DNA of 64,000 bases from Saccharothrix carnea (GTDB taxonomy: Bacteria; Actinomycetota; Actinomycetes; Mycobacteriales; Pseudonocardiaceae): positions 186,001-250,000 of the forward strand of contig NZ_PYAX01000010.1 of the NCBI RefSeq assembly GCF_003014735.1, given 5' to 3'. Position 1 is the first letter of the stretch; the number at the start of each line of letters is the position of its first letter. The position numbers and the translations under genes are program-made. Of the stretch, positions 51,901 through 59,405 are shown one piece after another. Under the pieces are notes generated by a model. The model saw nothing but the letters and a program-made list of their open reading frames with translations. It searched no databases and had not been told where the DNA came from.

Positions 51901-52084
51901 GGGTGTCGGTGATCTGCCGGGGATCGCCGCCTCGGGCGTCGGTGCTCCAGATGTCCCCGGGATCGCCGCGGCTGACCGCGATCCGGTACGGCGCCAGGAC
52001 CTCCGGCTGGGCGGTGGCCGTCACCGGCCGTTCGGCGACGACCAGCCCGGCCAGCAGGACCACCACGAGCGCCAGGTGCCTCAC
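48920..52084 (-). CDS. Exported beta-propeller/VWA/DUF11 protein in the CIS locus
   Basis: A 1054-aa secreted protein. A signal peptide (~1–25) is followed by TolB/PD40-like propeller repeats (…SPDGTSIAFTRS, WSPDGSMIALL). A VWA domain comes next with MIDAS DTTSSM near residue 215. Then come an HYR-like beta domain, another set of PD40 repeats (WSPDGNRLVYEHG, WSPDGSSIAFSMS) and two DUF11-like domains with NGGLAPARGADLAL and NGASVPMTDVRVV. There is no C-terminal anchor. The GTG start lies 3 bp after the stop of the zinc-ribbon gene. A role in adhesion or in docking the injection machine is possible but unproven. Confidence 0.82.
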   Translation of the reverse strand: MRHLALVVVLLAGLVVAERPVTATAQPEVLAPYRIAVSRGDPGDIWSTDARGGDPRQITDTPDTSETDPAYSPDGTSIAFTRSIGEGSGVVVADAEGGDERVLHHGRHPSWSPDGSMIALLADGGVVTVVRVADGVELTTIPRPHHVLGYDDKPAWSPTGDVIAFGRHTTALNPPHVQPHVVGASTSRTGTFTTTATVRTPSVPARPEIMFLLDTTSSMTTTVDTVRANIGTVMERISTAEPDALFGIATYQDASDGDGRYRLVRNLTTPDVLQPVLAEPANFPIEFGGDLPEDWFNALHHLARDEGADGGYLTFSEGDDVTRIIVLAGDAASHNSPDTCDTVLYPACPGATPYWTEDEITEDLTERDIHLVGVPVVIVQDPPYTEKLDNRLQATRLTTITDGVLVGGYEPGQIVAGIEQGITTLPVTVTPEASCPLGVTVRFDPPRARVAGGTDVTFTETVTLGEAPTARAAADLECRVWFRFDDKLPAEPYEQFIDITLAAPAPPTVVVNANAVPSPGRTPVPATFTATATDAAGAPLTPICDATSGALFPVGLTTVTCTATDSGGRTGRASSAVTVYVPERGETDDIWLARLDGADLVQQVDLSPSFATPCARRDTAPAWSPDGNRLVYEHGDVLCVADATGANATPITSGGEPPEDPAWSPDGSSIAFSMSDADEYHRVWTVPPGGGTPVDVVSFRQEDADLPAFRPLPDLVLTGSAAPAAVPFGGATSVRLRVTNGGLAPARGADLALTVPAGLRVEEITTTAGTCTTTGCALGRLAPNETAEVLVTVTGTAAGHQAVRATLPPDVNPGDNAADVAVTVADEIRPPDNPGSLSLAVALVPQEGYVGGDDLVLSYRVRNGASVPMTDVRVVTSLPPQLLPVDAVTGCAADGATCAIGTLAPGQEAEVRVALPAKAALDSTAGGSVLGVGPDNNAADNTAAVRVLVRQPEIAVDPGTGPTGFVPRATGRSFPPGATVRMGWTLGLSPTPGDVVVRPDGTFEAYVLVFHNDRIGVRQLEASPVVGPPFGAVRSGDFLVVPRTLQPPDFASRG

Positions 52085-52087
52085 CGT

Positions 52088-53239
52088 TCACCTCACCGCG
52101 AAGAATTCGATCTCGGCGAGCGCGACCTCGTTGCCGCGCAACGACCGGTGCCACTCGGTCACGTGCACCTCGACGCTGGTCGCGACGCCTTCGACCCGGA
52201 CGGTCTGCGGGTCCGGGGTGTCGGCGAGGTCGACGTCGAACGTGCGGCCGGTCGGGTAGACGAGGTGCAGCTTCTTGGGTCGGTGGGCGGCTTGCAGGTC
52301 GGCCGGGTCGCCGACCCGGACGATGGCCTCGCGCAGGTCGACCTCGCGGCCGAAGTCGAGCACCAGCGCGGGCGGTCGCGGTTCGACCGGCGCGAGCCAG
52401 AACGTGTTGGTCGCGTTGTCGAAGGCGAGACCGGGCGGGTGGTCGGGCGATTCGGCGGTGGCGGCGATGCCGGTGGGGCGCACGGGGGTGAGGTCGGTGC
52501 CGAACAGTCCCTTGACGTCCTTGGCGATCGAGGTGGCCTGGGTGTTGACCAGGCCGCGGAACGACGGCACGAGCCCGTAGGCACCGACCGCGCCCAGCAG
52601 CGCCACGACGAACGACCAGCGGAGCACCTGGCCGACCCGGCGGCGCACGGTGCCGACGCGGCGGGTGGGTCGGCTGCCCGCCTCCGGTGGCTTGCGCTTG
52701 GGCAGCAGCTTGCGCCACCACTTCTCCGGCACGACCGCGGCTTCCACCAGGGCCGAGCCGCAGCGGGCGCAGAACTTGCGGGTGGGCGGGTTGGCCTCGC
52801 CGCACTGGCCGCAGATCAGGTCGCCGGGCTGGGGAGTCCGGCGCTCGGTGAGGCGGGGCCGGTGCGTGCCGGTGGGCGGCTTCCGGTCGGTGGGCTGCAT
52901 CGCACCCGGCTGCATCGCACCTGGCTGCTGCGGGCCCGTTTGCTGCGGGGTCTGCTGTTGCGGGGTCGATGGGGACGGCGCGGGTTGCGGCGCGAAGGGC
53001 TGGGTCGGGAGGGGTTGCGCCCCGTTGCGGGGCGGCGGCGCCCACGGCCCCGGCTGGTCGTGCGGCCCGGCTTGTCCCGGCCCGGCCTGTCCAAGTCCGG
53101 CCGGCCCCCGTCCGGCCTGTGCCGCGGCCTGCTCGGGCACCGGCGCGGGTTTCGGCTCCCACTCCAAGTACGTCCCGCAGGCACCGCAGAACTCCGAGCC
53201 CGGCGCGTTGCTCTCACCGCACTGCGCGCACACGATCAT
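52088..53239 (-). CDS. Zinc-ribbon/TM/discoidin-like membrane protein in the CIS locus
   Basis: A 383-aa protein. Zinc ribbon one uses C4, C7, C18 and C21; a Pro/Gln-rich linker (~30–130) follows; zinc ribbon two uses C143, C146, C157 and C160. One membrane helix lies at ~208–226. The outside part (~245–383) resembles an F5/8 discoidin or NADase-type glycan-binding domain (LVLDFGREVDLREAIVRVG…). Cytoplasmic zinc ribbons and an outer sugar-binding domain could link the particle to the wall; this is inferred. ATG overlaps the preceding stop (ATGA). Confidence 0.8.
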   Translation of the reverse strand: MIVCAQCGESNAPGSEFCGACGTYLEWEPKPAPVPEQAAAQAGRGPAGLGQAGPGQAGPHDQPGPWAPPPRNGAQPLPTQPFAPQPAPSPSTPQQQTPQQTGPQQPGAMQPGAMQPTDRKPPTGTHRPRLTERRTPQPGDLICGQCGEANPPTRKFCARCGSALVEAAVVPEKWWRKLLPKRKPPEAGSRPTRRVGTVRRRVGQVLRWSFVVALLGAVGAYGLVPSFRGLVNTQATSIAKDVKGLFGTDLTPVRPTGIAATAESPDHPPGLAFDNATNTFWLAPVEPRPPALVLDFGREVDLREAIVRVGDPADLQAAHRPKKLHLVYPTGRTFDVDLADTPDPQTVRVEGVATSVEVHVTEWHRSLRGNEVALAEIEFFAVR

Positions 53240-53751
53240 TCCCCCACCACCTCCAAGTCCACCGCGACGTGCGCGGGCACCGCGCCGGCGATCGCGGCCG
53301 CCAGCCGGGTCCGGTCCACCTCGCCCGGCCGGGCCACCCGCACCCGGACGTGCACGCTCGGCGGGTCCTCCGCCACCGCGAGCCCGGGCCGGTCGGTCGA
53401 CGTGCAGCCGCCGCTGTCGCGCACCTCGACGTCTCCCCCGGTCAGCAGCGCCACGTGCTCGGCCAGCCCGCGCCGCGTGCCGCGCCACCGGTGCAGCTCG
53501 ACCGCCCGCGCCACCAGCGCCCGCCGTTGCGCCACCGGCCAGCCCTCGCCGACGTCCAGCGCCACCCAGTGCGCCAGCCACTCCAGGAAGTCCTCCGGCG
53601 CCAGGCGCGGGTCGAGGTAGCCCGCGAACCCGTCCAACGTGGTGAACACCGGTGCCAGCACCTCGTCCAACGCGGCCAGGAACCGCGCCGTGAACCCGTC
53701 CTCCACGTACACGGCGGGCAGTCGGTCGGCCAGCGGGTGCGGTGTCGTCAT
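53236..53751 (-). CDS. CIS baseplate protein, phage tail protein I-like
   Basis: A 171-aa protein of the P2 gpI/Afp12-like group. It contains RLPAVYVEDGFTARFLAALDEVLAPV at the start, LDPRLAPEDFLEWLAHWVALD, and the helical RRALVARAVELHRWRGTRRGLAEHV block that marks the family. It would be part of the baseplate wedge with the baseplate J protein, whose gene overlaps it by four bases. It also overlaps the downstream zinc-ribbon gene, so translation of all three is coupled. Confidence 0.88.
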   Translation of the reverse strand: MTTPHPLADRLPAVYVEDGFTARFLAALDEVLAPVFTTLDGFAGYLDPRLAPEDFLEWLAHWVALDVGEGWPVAQRRALVARAVELHRWRGTRRGLAEHVALLTGGDVEVRDSGGCTSTDRPGLAVAEDPPSVHVRVRVARPGEVDRTRLAAAIAGAVPAHVAVDLEVVGE

Positions 53752-55691
53752 CGCGCCACCCGCACCTGGTGGCCGTAGGAGAACGCGAGCCCGTTGGGCG
53801 GCAGGTCGAGCCTGGCCACCGCGTTGCCGCGCTCGCCGGTCACCGGGTTCGCCCCGAACAGCTTGATCTCCTCGACCAGCTCGACCCCCGGCAGCCGCTG
53901 GAGCACGGCGAACACCTCACCGGACTGCACGGGCCGCCCGAACGGCCAGCCGTCGCCGTCCGGCCCGCCGCTGACCGGGTTGAAGTAGTCGTACAGCGCC
54001 TGCACCGACCGCGTCCGCAGCACGTCCTCGGGTGTGCCCGCCTTCGCCTTGAGCTGCGCCACCACCGTGACGCCCTGGTAGTAGGGCGGTTCCACGGACA
54101 CCCGCGCGCCGACGCACCGGCGTTCCTCCAGGAACCGCTCGATCCGCTCCCGCACGTCCGCGCCGGGCTGCAACGCGGCGAAGTCCGACTCCTCGTGCGC
54201 GCCGACCGAAGGCACGACCAGCACCCGCACCGCGGCCGATCCTGGACCCGCGGGCACGCACCGCACGCGGGCGATCTCCGGCGCCGCCTCCCGTGTCAGC
54301 ACCTCGTAGTCCTCGGCCGTCACGGCACGGTCGCGGGTGCGCAGCAGCAACGGCCCGCGCACCGCCGCGTCACGCACCGACTCCCCCGCCACGCCACCGG
54401 ACGCGGGCTGCCGGTTCGTCACCGCCGTCACGAACGGCACCGGGTCGCGCTGCACCTGCAACAAGCCGCGTGCCACGTTGCCGCGCAGACCACCGCCGGT
54501 CCGGTACTCGGGCACCCGGATCGCGGCCGATTTCAGCGGGATCGCACCGTAGCGCCGCACGCCACCGCCGGGTTGCCGCACCGCCGGGCCGAAGATCACC
54601 TCGCCGCCGACGCGGTCCAGCACCACGTGCCGGTCGTCGGGCCCGGACTCGGCGAACGACCGCACCTCGGTCCAGCGCTCCCACCCGTCCGGCGTGGCGA
54701 CCTCCACCACCAAGGCGCCGTCGTCCACCACGACCGGCGTGCGGGCGAGCGGGAACCGCTGCCCCGGCACGCCTTCGGACACGCCGACCGTCTCGCCGCG
54801 CACGACGTCCGCGTGCGTGGCGCCGGTCGTGCCGCCGATGGTGGCGGCGGTGACGGACACCAGCTTCGGCGGACGCTGGTAGAACGGCCGGTCGGGCGCG
54901 GGTGCGACGGCACGGCACCGCAGCCACCCGGCGCGTTGCCGGGCGATGACGGACACGGCGTGCGTGCGCGGCACGTGCAGCACCACGTCACCGGGCTGGT
55001 TGAAGCCGCCGGTCGTGTCGCGGTCCACCTCGCACGGGCTCCACCCGGTGCCGTTCCACGCCTCCCACGCCCACGGCGGGTCGCGCGGGTCGACGCCGCG
55101 GCCTTCGGCGTGCGCCTCGACCCGCAGCAGCACCGCGCACCCGGGTACGGCGTCCGACAGTCCGAACAGGACGGAGTCACCGGGCGCGGGCGGCGTGGCG
55201 AAAACGTCGGGCGCCTTGCCGTCGCGCAGTTCGTCGGTGCGGTCGGCGGGCGGGATCGACGTGTCCTGCACCGCGGTCACGAGGTGCGCCAACGAGCACG
55301 GCACGATCGTCAGCTCCCGGTCCACGGTGAACACGACCGGGTCCTCGACCTCGCTGCGCTCGGTGGCCACCTGCGCGCCCGCGGGCACCACCACCGGCAC
55401 GTCACGCGGCGCGGACAGCCAGAACGTGACGTCACCGGTCGCCGCCGTGGGCGGGAACAGCTTCACCCCGATCAGGTCGAGGAACCGCAGGTAGTGCAGG
55501 TCGGGCACGCGGTTGAGCCGGTACAGCAGCTCGTCCACCATGTGCGCGAACGCCTCGATCAGCGTCACGCCGGGGTCGGACACGTTGTGGTCCGTCCACT
55601 CCGGACAGTTCTGCTGCACGCGGCGCTTGGCCTCGTCCACCAGGTCCTGGAACCGCCGGTCGTCCAGGTTGGGCGTGGGCAGGGACGTCAT
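53748..55691 (-). CDS. CIS baseplate J-like protein (Afp11-like)
   Basis: A 647-aa wedge protein. The start LPTPNLDDRRFQDLVDEAKRRV and CPEWTDHNVSDPGVTLIEAFA are the usual N-terminal marks of this group. The middle has a baseplate J-type beta region, and the C-terminus carries YDYFNPVSGG…GWPFGRPVQSGEVFAVLQRLPGV. It corresponds to gp6/J of phages and Afp11 of antifeeding prophage. It is linked to gp25 upstream and tail protein I downstream by ATGA overlaps, indicating tightly coupled synthesis of baseplate parts. Confidence 0.93.
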   Translation of the reverse strand: MTSLPTPNLDDRRFQDLVDEAKRRVQQNCPEWTDHNVSDPGVTLIEAFAHMVDELLYRLNRVPDLHYLRFLDLIGVKLFPPTAATGDVTFWLSAPRDVPVVVPAGAQVATERSEVEDPVVFTVDRELTIVPCSLAHLVTAVQDTSIPPADRTDELRDGKAPDVFATPPAPGDSVLFGLSDAVPGCAVLLRVEAHAEGRGVDPRDPPWAWEAWNGTGWSPCEVDRDTTGGFNQPGDVVLHVPRTHAVSVIARQRAGWLRCRAVAPAPDRPFYQRPPKLVSVTAATIGGTTGATHADVVRGETVGVSEGVPGQRFPLARTPVVVDDGALVVEVATPDGWERWTEVRSFAESGPDDRHVVLDRVGGEVIFGPAVRQPGGGVRRYGAIPLKSAAIRVPEYRTGGGLRGNVARGLLQVQRDPVPFVTAVTNRQPASGGVAGESVRDAAVRGPLLLRTRDRAVTAEDYEVLTREAAPEIARVRCVPAGPGSAAVRVLVVPSVGAHEESDFAALQPGADVRERIERFLEERRCVGARVSVEPPYYQGVTVVAQLKAKAGTPEDVLRTRSVQALYDYFNPVSGGPDGDGWPFGRPVQSGEVFAVLQRLPGVELVEEIKLFGANPVTGERGNAVARLDLPPNGLAFSYGHQVRVAR

Positions 55692-56101
55692 CGCGCGCCC
55701 TCCTCGTCGGCCTCGTGCGGCGGGATGACGTAGAAGGGGAACACCAGGTTGCGCGGGTCGTTCGTGCCGCGCAGCGCGTACCGCAGGTCGATGAGCAGGG
55801 TGCCCTGGTCGACCTCGTCGAAGCCCACGGACACGTCGGTGAGCGTGATGCGGGGTTCCCAGCGCTCCAGCGCCAGCCGCACCTCGTAGGCGATCCGACC
55901 GGCGGTCGCCGCGTCGGCGGGCGCGAACACCAGGTCGTGGATGGCGCAGCCGAACTCCGGCCGCATCGGGCGTTCGCCCGGCGCGGTGGCCAGGATCAAC
56001 CGGATGCTCTCCACGATCTCGCGCTCGCCGCCGACCAGCGCGACGGAGCCGGTGGCGTCGGTGTGCACGGGGAACGCCAGGCCGCGGCCGATGAAGTCCA
56101 C
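55688..56101 (-). CDS. CIS baseplate gp25/GPW-like protein (Afp9-like)
   Basis: A 137-aa protein with the GPW/gp25 fold. FIGRGLAFPVHTDATG is followed by EREIVESIRLILATAPGERPMRPEFGC, which contains the conserved EPR-type sheath-contact region (here GERPMRPEFG). Its GTG start uses the AGGAGG that also encodes the end of the PAAR gene, 1 bp away. It would form part of the wedge and nucleate sheath assembly. Confidence 0.93.
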   Translation of the reverse strand: MDFIGRGLAFPVHTDATGSVALVGGEREIVESIRLILATAPGERPMRPEFGCAIHDLVFAPADAATAGRIAYEVRLALERWEPRITLTDVSVGFDEVDQGTLLIDLRYALRGTNDPRNLVFPFYVIPPHEADEEGAR

Positions 56102-56102
56102 G

Positions 56103-56393
56103 TCACCCTCCTATGAGGACGGTCGGGCAGCCGACGACGATCGGCGCGCCGCAGCCCGCCAGGTCGCCCATCCGGGCCGCGGGCCTGCCGCCGATCAGCA
56201 CGGTCGGGCAGCCGGGTGGCAGCACGGGTGTCGGCGGGTGCGGTGGCAGGCCGGGGAACGTGCAGGTGTGGAGGTTGCCGACGGTGGCGGCGGGCATCCC
56301 GCCGATGAGCACGGTCGGCACACCCGGCGGTGCCAGCACGCCGGGGTGCCCGGTCGGGTCGCCGACCCTCGCCGCTGGTGGCATGTCCTTCAT
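56103..56393 (-). CDS. PAAR-domain spike tip protein (Afp10-like)
   Basis: A 96-aa protein consisting of PAAR repeats: MPPAARVGDPTGHPG, GVPTVLIGGMPAATVGN, then GCPTVLIGGRPAARMGDL and a final GCPTVLIGG. Conserved His and Cys residues would bind the zinc at the tip. No C-terminal effector extension is present, so any cargo must load separately. It lies between VgrG-like spike and gp25 genes, with 5 bp and 1 bp gaps. The order PAAR-before-gp25 is reversed compared with the antifeeding prophage. Confidence 0.93.
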   Translation of the reverse strand: MKDMPPAARVGDPTGHPGVLAPPGVPTVLIGGMPAATVGNLHTCTFPGLPPHPPTPVLPPGCPTVLIGGRPAARMGDLAGCGAPIVVGCPTVLIGG

Positions 56394-56398
56394 CCCCC

Positions 56399-58213
56399 TC
56401 AGTTGATCCGGACGACCGCGCCGCGCACGGTCACCGGGCCGCTCGCGGTCAGCTCGGCCTGGCCCTGGCCGGTCACGGCCACCGTGGCGCCCTCGACCTT
56501 GACCCCGGCCGTGCCGGACGCCTTGAGCTGCGCGCCCGCCTCGATGGCCACGTCGGTGCGCGCGGTGGCGGTGATCTTCTGGCCCTTCAGCTCCAGCGGT
56601 CCGGTGCCCGCGTCGATGGTCACGCCGTTCTGCGCCTTGATCGTCACGGCCTTGCCGCTGGTCACCTCGACGACCTGGTTGCGCTGGTCGAGCCTGACCA
56701 CGAACTTCCCGTCGCCGCTGGCTATCGTGATGCCCTCGTCCTCCACGAACTCGACCTTGTGGTGCTTGCGGGAGACGAACCCGCGGGCCGCGACCTCGCC
56801 GCTGTTGCCGTCCACGGGTTCCTTGGTGAGCGTGGGCGGTTGGTCCTTGCCGTTGTAGAGGCCGCCGAGCACGTACGGCGCGTCGAAGTCGCCGTGCTCG
56901 AAGCCCACCAGCACCTCGTCGCCGACCTCGGGCAGCACGAGGCCGCCGTAGCCGTTGCCCGCGCCGGTGTGCACGGTCCGCGCCCAGCCGCTGGCGAAGT
57001 CCGGTGCGAGCCACGGGTAGGTGACCTTGACCCGACCCGCTTTCGCCGGGTCGCGCACGTCGCTGACGATCGCGGGCACCAGGCCCCGGTTCGGCGTGCC
57101 GCCGGTGCCGCCGTTGGCCAGGCCGTAGAGGGAGCGTTCCTGGCGTCCGGAGACGGTGAACTCGGTGGTGTAGCCGGACTGCTCGCTGAACAGGTGCCGC
57201 GTGCTGGTGAGCGTGTACTTGCCCGCGAACGGCTCGCCGACGTTGGTCAGCGCCACCGCCGTGCCCGCCCGCAGCTTGGGGTTGCCGCGCGCCACCCCGG
57301 CCAGTTCCGCGCACGCGCCGCCCAACTGGGCGGCCAGTGCGGCGGCGACCGCGTCCGCCTCGGCCTGGGTGCGGTGCGGGCCGCCCACCAGGAACGGCGG
57401 GCTGCCGAACCTGCCTGCCAGCGCGACCGGGTCGACGCCGGACACCTCCGTGCCCAGGGCGTTCGCCGGCTTGGTGGCCACGACGGCTTGCTTGTTCTCG
57501 TCGTCCCAGCCGCGCACCCGTACCTCGGGCACCTGCTCGGCGGCCGTGATGGCGGCGCGCAGCGACAGCAGGTTGCGGTGCACCTCCAGCACCAGCGGGT
57601 TCGCCTTGGCCTTGGCGTTGACCGCGGGCGCCGACTTCGGCTCCTCCGGCAGGCCGAACTCCAGCTTCCCCTCCACCACCGCGATCTGCGCGCCGACCAG
57701 CGCGGCGAGGCGGGACAGGAACTCCCAGTCGCTCACCCCGTCCTGGCTGAGCTGGGTGTGCGGGCGGCCGAAGCCCTTGACGTCGTCGATCTGCCCGACC
57801 GGGATCTCCGCCCGCTGCGCGACCTTGCGCACCACGTCGGCGACGGTCATGTTCGGATACGCGGCGACCCGCCGACCGCGGAACAGCCGGTGCCCCAGGT
57901 CGTAGCCGCGGACCTCGGTGAACGTGCCGCCCTCGTCCAGCTCCACGCCGACCGCGGTGACCTCGCCGCTCATCAGCGGCTGCGGGCCGCCCGGGTCGGA
58001 CGTCTGGACCTTGAGCGCGATCTTCGCCCCGATGGTGAACTTGCCCTTGCCGAGCACGACGTGGCCGGGGTCGCGGAACCGCAGCACGAACACGTCCGGC
58101 AGGTTGCGGCTGTCGTCCACGAAAGCATGTGTGAGCAGGGACTTCACGTCGGCGGGCAGCGGGCCGCCCGCCACCTCGACCACGAGGGAGTTGGCGAAGG
58201 TCTCAGTGGCCAT
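56399..58213 (-). CDS. VgrG-like central spike protein (Afp8-like)
   Basis: A 604-aa protein. Residues ~1–330 match the gp27/gp44-like hub (with LSQDGVSDWEFLSRLAALVGAQI and LYNGKDQPP further on). The gp5-type OB fold contains VPAIVSDVRDPAKAGRVKV and SGWARTVHTGAGNGYGGLVLPEVGDEV. The C-terminus is a beta-helical spike of repeating GVTIDAGTG/ATVAVTGQG strands, with no added toxin domain. The start overlaps the LysM gene stop by 11 bp. The trimeric spike would carry the PAAR tip and pierce the target. Confidence 0.94.
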   Translation of the reverse strand: MATETFANSLVVEVAGGPLPADVKSLLTHAFVDDSRNLPDVFVLRFRDPGHVVLGKGKFTIGAKIALKVQTSDPGGPQPLMSGEVTAVGVELDEGGTFTEVRGYDLGHRLFRGRRVAAYPNMTVADVVRKVAQRAEIPVGQIDDVKGFGRPHTQLSQDGVSDWEFLSRLAALVGAQIAVVEGKLEFGLPEEPKSAPAVNAKAKANPLVLEVHRNLLSLRAAITAAEQVPEVRVRGWDDENKQAVVATKPANALGTEVSGVDPVALAGRFGSPPFLVGGPHRTQAEADAVAAALAAQLGGACAELAGVARGNPKLRAGTAVALTNVGEPFAGKYTLTSTRHLFSEQSGYTTEFTVSGRQERSLYGLANGGTGGTPNRGLVPAIVSDVRDPAKAGRVKVTYPWLAPDFASGWARTVHTGAGNGYGGLVLPEVGDEVLVGFEHGDFDAPYVLGGLYNGKDQPPTLTKEPVDGNSGEVAARGFVSRKHHKVEFVEDEGITIASGDGKFVVRLDQRNQVVEVTSGKAVTIKAQNGVTIDAGTGPLELKGQKITATARTDVAIEAGAQLKASGTAGVKVEGATVAVTGQGQAELTASGPVTVRGAVVRIN

Positions 58214-58964
58214 CGCGGATCTCCTCCAACGCGGGCACCAGCAGGCGTGCGCCGGGCCGCAGCCGCATCGGGTCGTCGATGTCGTTGGCCTCGGCGATCT
58301 CCCGCCACAGCTCGGCGTTGCCGTAGGCCTTGTAGGCGACCGACTGCAGCGTGTCGCCCGCGACCAGGACGTGGGAGTCGCGGGCGGCGAGGGCGCCGGA
58401 GGTCGGGTTCTGGCCGCCCTGCTCGCCCGCGATCTCCTCCAGGTTGACCGTGCACGTGGCGCGGACCGGGACGCCGGCGGGCGTGAACAGGGTGTACTTG
58501 GCGGCGACGCTCGCCACGAACGCCGGGAAGCCCGTCATCCCACCCCACTTGAAGATCACCCACGGCGGCGAGCCCTTGCCGTGCTGGCGGCTGTCCTCGG
58601 TGGGCACGCAGCAGGCGAACAGCTGCTCGACCTTCTTCACGACGCTGTCGTCCATGTGCTCGGTGGCGTCGAGGAAGATCTCCAGGGCGAGCTTGACCGG
58701 GTCGGAGCCCTTGAACTCCGGCGTGCCGCTCTTGGCCACGTTGGGTTGGCGGCTGCGTTCCCACTTGGCGTTCTTGGTCAGCGACAGTTCCTTGGGGTTG
58801 AACTGGAAGGTGATCTCGTGCATCAGGTCACCGGGCTTGGCCGCGCCGCCCGCATTCGGTGGGCGGTGGACGCTGAGGAGGGCTTTCTGGAGGTTCGTCG
58901 GCGCGGCGTAGCTGGTGGACTTCGCGCTGGTCCCGGCCGAGGTGAAGGTGATCGGGGAGGCCAT
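58203..58964 (-). CDS. CIS LysM-domain tail/baseplate protein (Afp7-like)
   Basis: A 253-aa protein. After a Ser/Thr-rich lead comes ITFQFNPKELSLTKNAKW, a mark of the Afp7/gp53-like group. GSDPVKLALEIFLDATEH follows, and then a C-terminal LysM module (SHVLVAGDTLQSVAYKAYGN…DDPMRLRPGARLLVP). It joins tube to hub in related systems. The gene is located between the second tube gene (4 bp) and the VgrG-like gene (11-bp overlap). The LysM here is thought to be structural rather than wall-binding. Confidence 0.92.
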   Translation of the reverse strand: MASPITFTSAGTSAKSTSYAAPTNLQKALLSVHRPPNAGGAAKPGDLMHEITFQFNPKELSLTKNAKWERSRQPNVAKSGTPEFKGSDPVKLALEIFLDATEHMDDSVVKKVEQLFACCVPTEDSRQHGKGSPPWVIFKWGGMTGFPAFVASVAAKYTLFTPAGVPVRATCTVNLEEIAGEQGGQNPTSGALAARDSHVLVAGDTLQSVAYKAYGNAELWREIAEANDIDDPMRLRPGARLLVPALEEIRDGH

Positions 58965-58968
58965 GGGG

Positions 58969-59400
58969 TCACTTCGCCGTGTCGAGGAAGCCGTGGTGGG
59001 CGAGTTCGAGGGTCTCGGTCGCGACCTTGGGCGAGTCGGCGGACAGCTGCGGGCCGCTCCACCGGACCGGGATCACGCCGGACAGCGCCCAGCTGGCGAT
59101 CACCGTGCCCGCCAGCGTGCGCGCTTCGATGATCGCGGTCTTGCGCGTGACGCCCGCCGCCATGCCCGCGATCCACTTGATGATCTTGGCGCTGTCCTTG
59201 GTGACGGGACGGGACAGTTTGACGTTGGAGTACTTGATCCGGGTGGGCAGCTGCCAGACCATGCCGTTGTTGCCGCCTTCTTCGCGCTGCTCGACGGTGA
59301 ACTCGACGCCGAGCCCGTCGCAGCTGTTGAAGGAGCCGAGGCTTTCGTCGTCGATGCGCACGACGAAGCACACGGAAACCGCCTCATCCACCTCGGCCAT
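58969..59400 (-). CDS. CIS inner tube protein 2 (gp19-like, Afp5-like)
   Basis: A 143-aa member of the T4 gp19 tube family. It contains FNSCDGLGVEFTVEQREEGG, WQLPTRIKYSNVKLSRPVTKD and a terminal strand LELAHHGF. The start at 59400 is supported by GGAGGTGA upstream. It is shorter in hydrophobic core and differs from the first tube protein (62329–62772), so it probably forms the first ring above the baseplate. The two tube genes are separated by the repeat-protein gene, DUF6760-type and zinc-ribbon assembly genes. Confidence 0.9.
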   Translation of the reverse strand: MAEVDEAVSVCFVVRIDDESLGSFNSCDGLGVEFTVEQREEGGNNGMVWQLPTRIKYSNVKLSRPVTKDSAKIIKWIAGMAAGVTRKTAIIEARTLAGTVIASWALSGVIPVRWSGPQLSADSPKVATETLELAHHGFLDTAK

Positions 59401-59405
59401 ACCGC

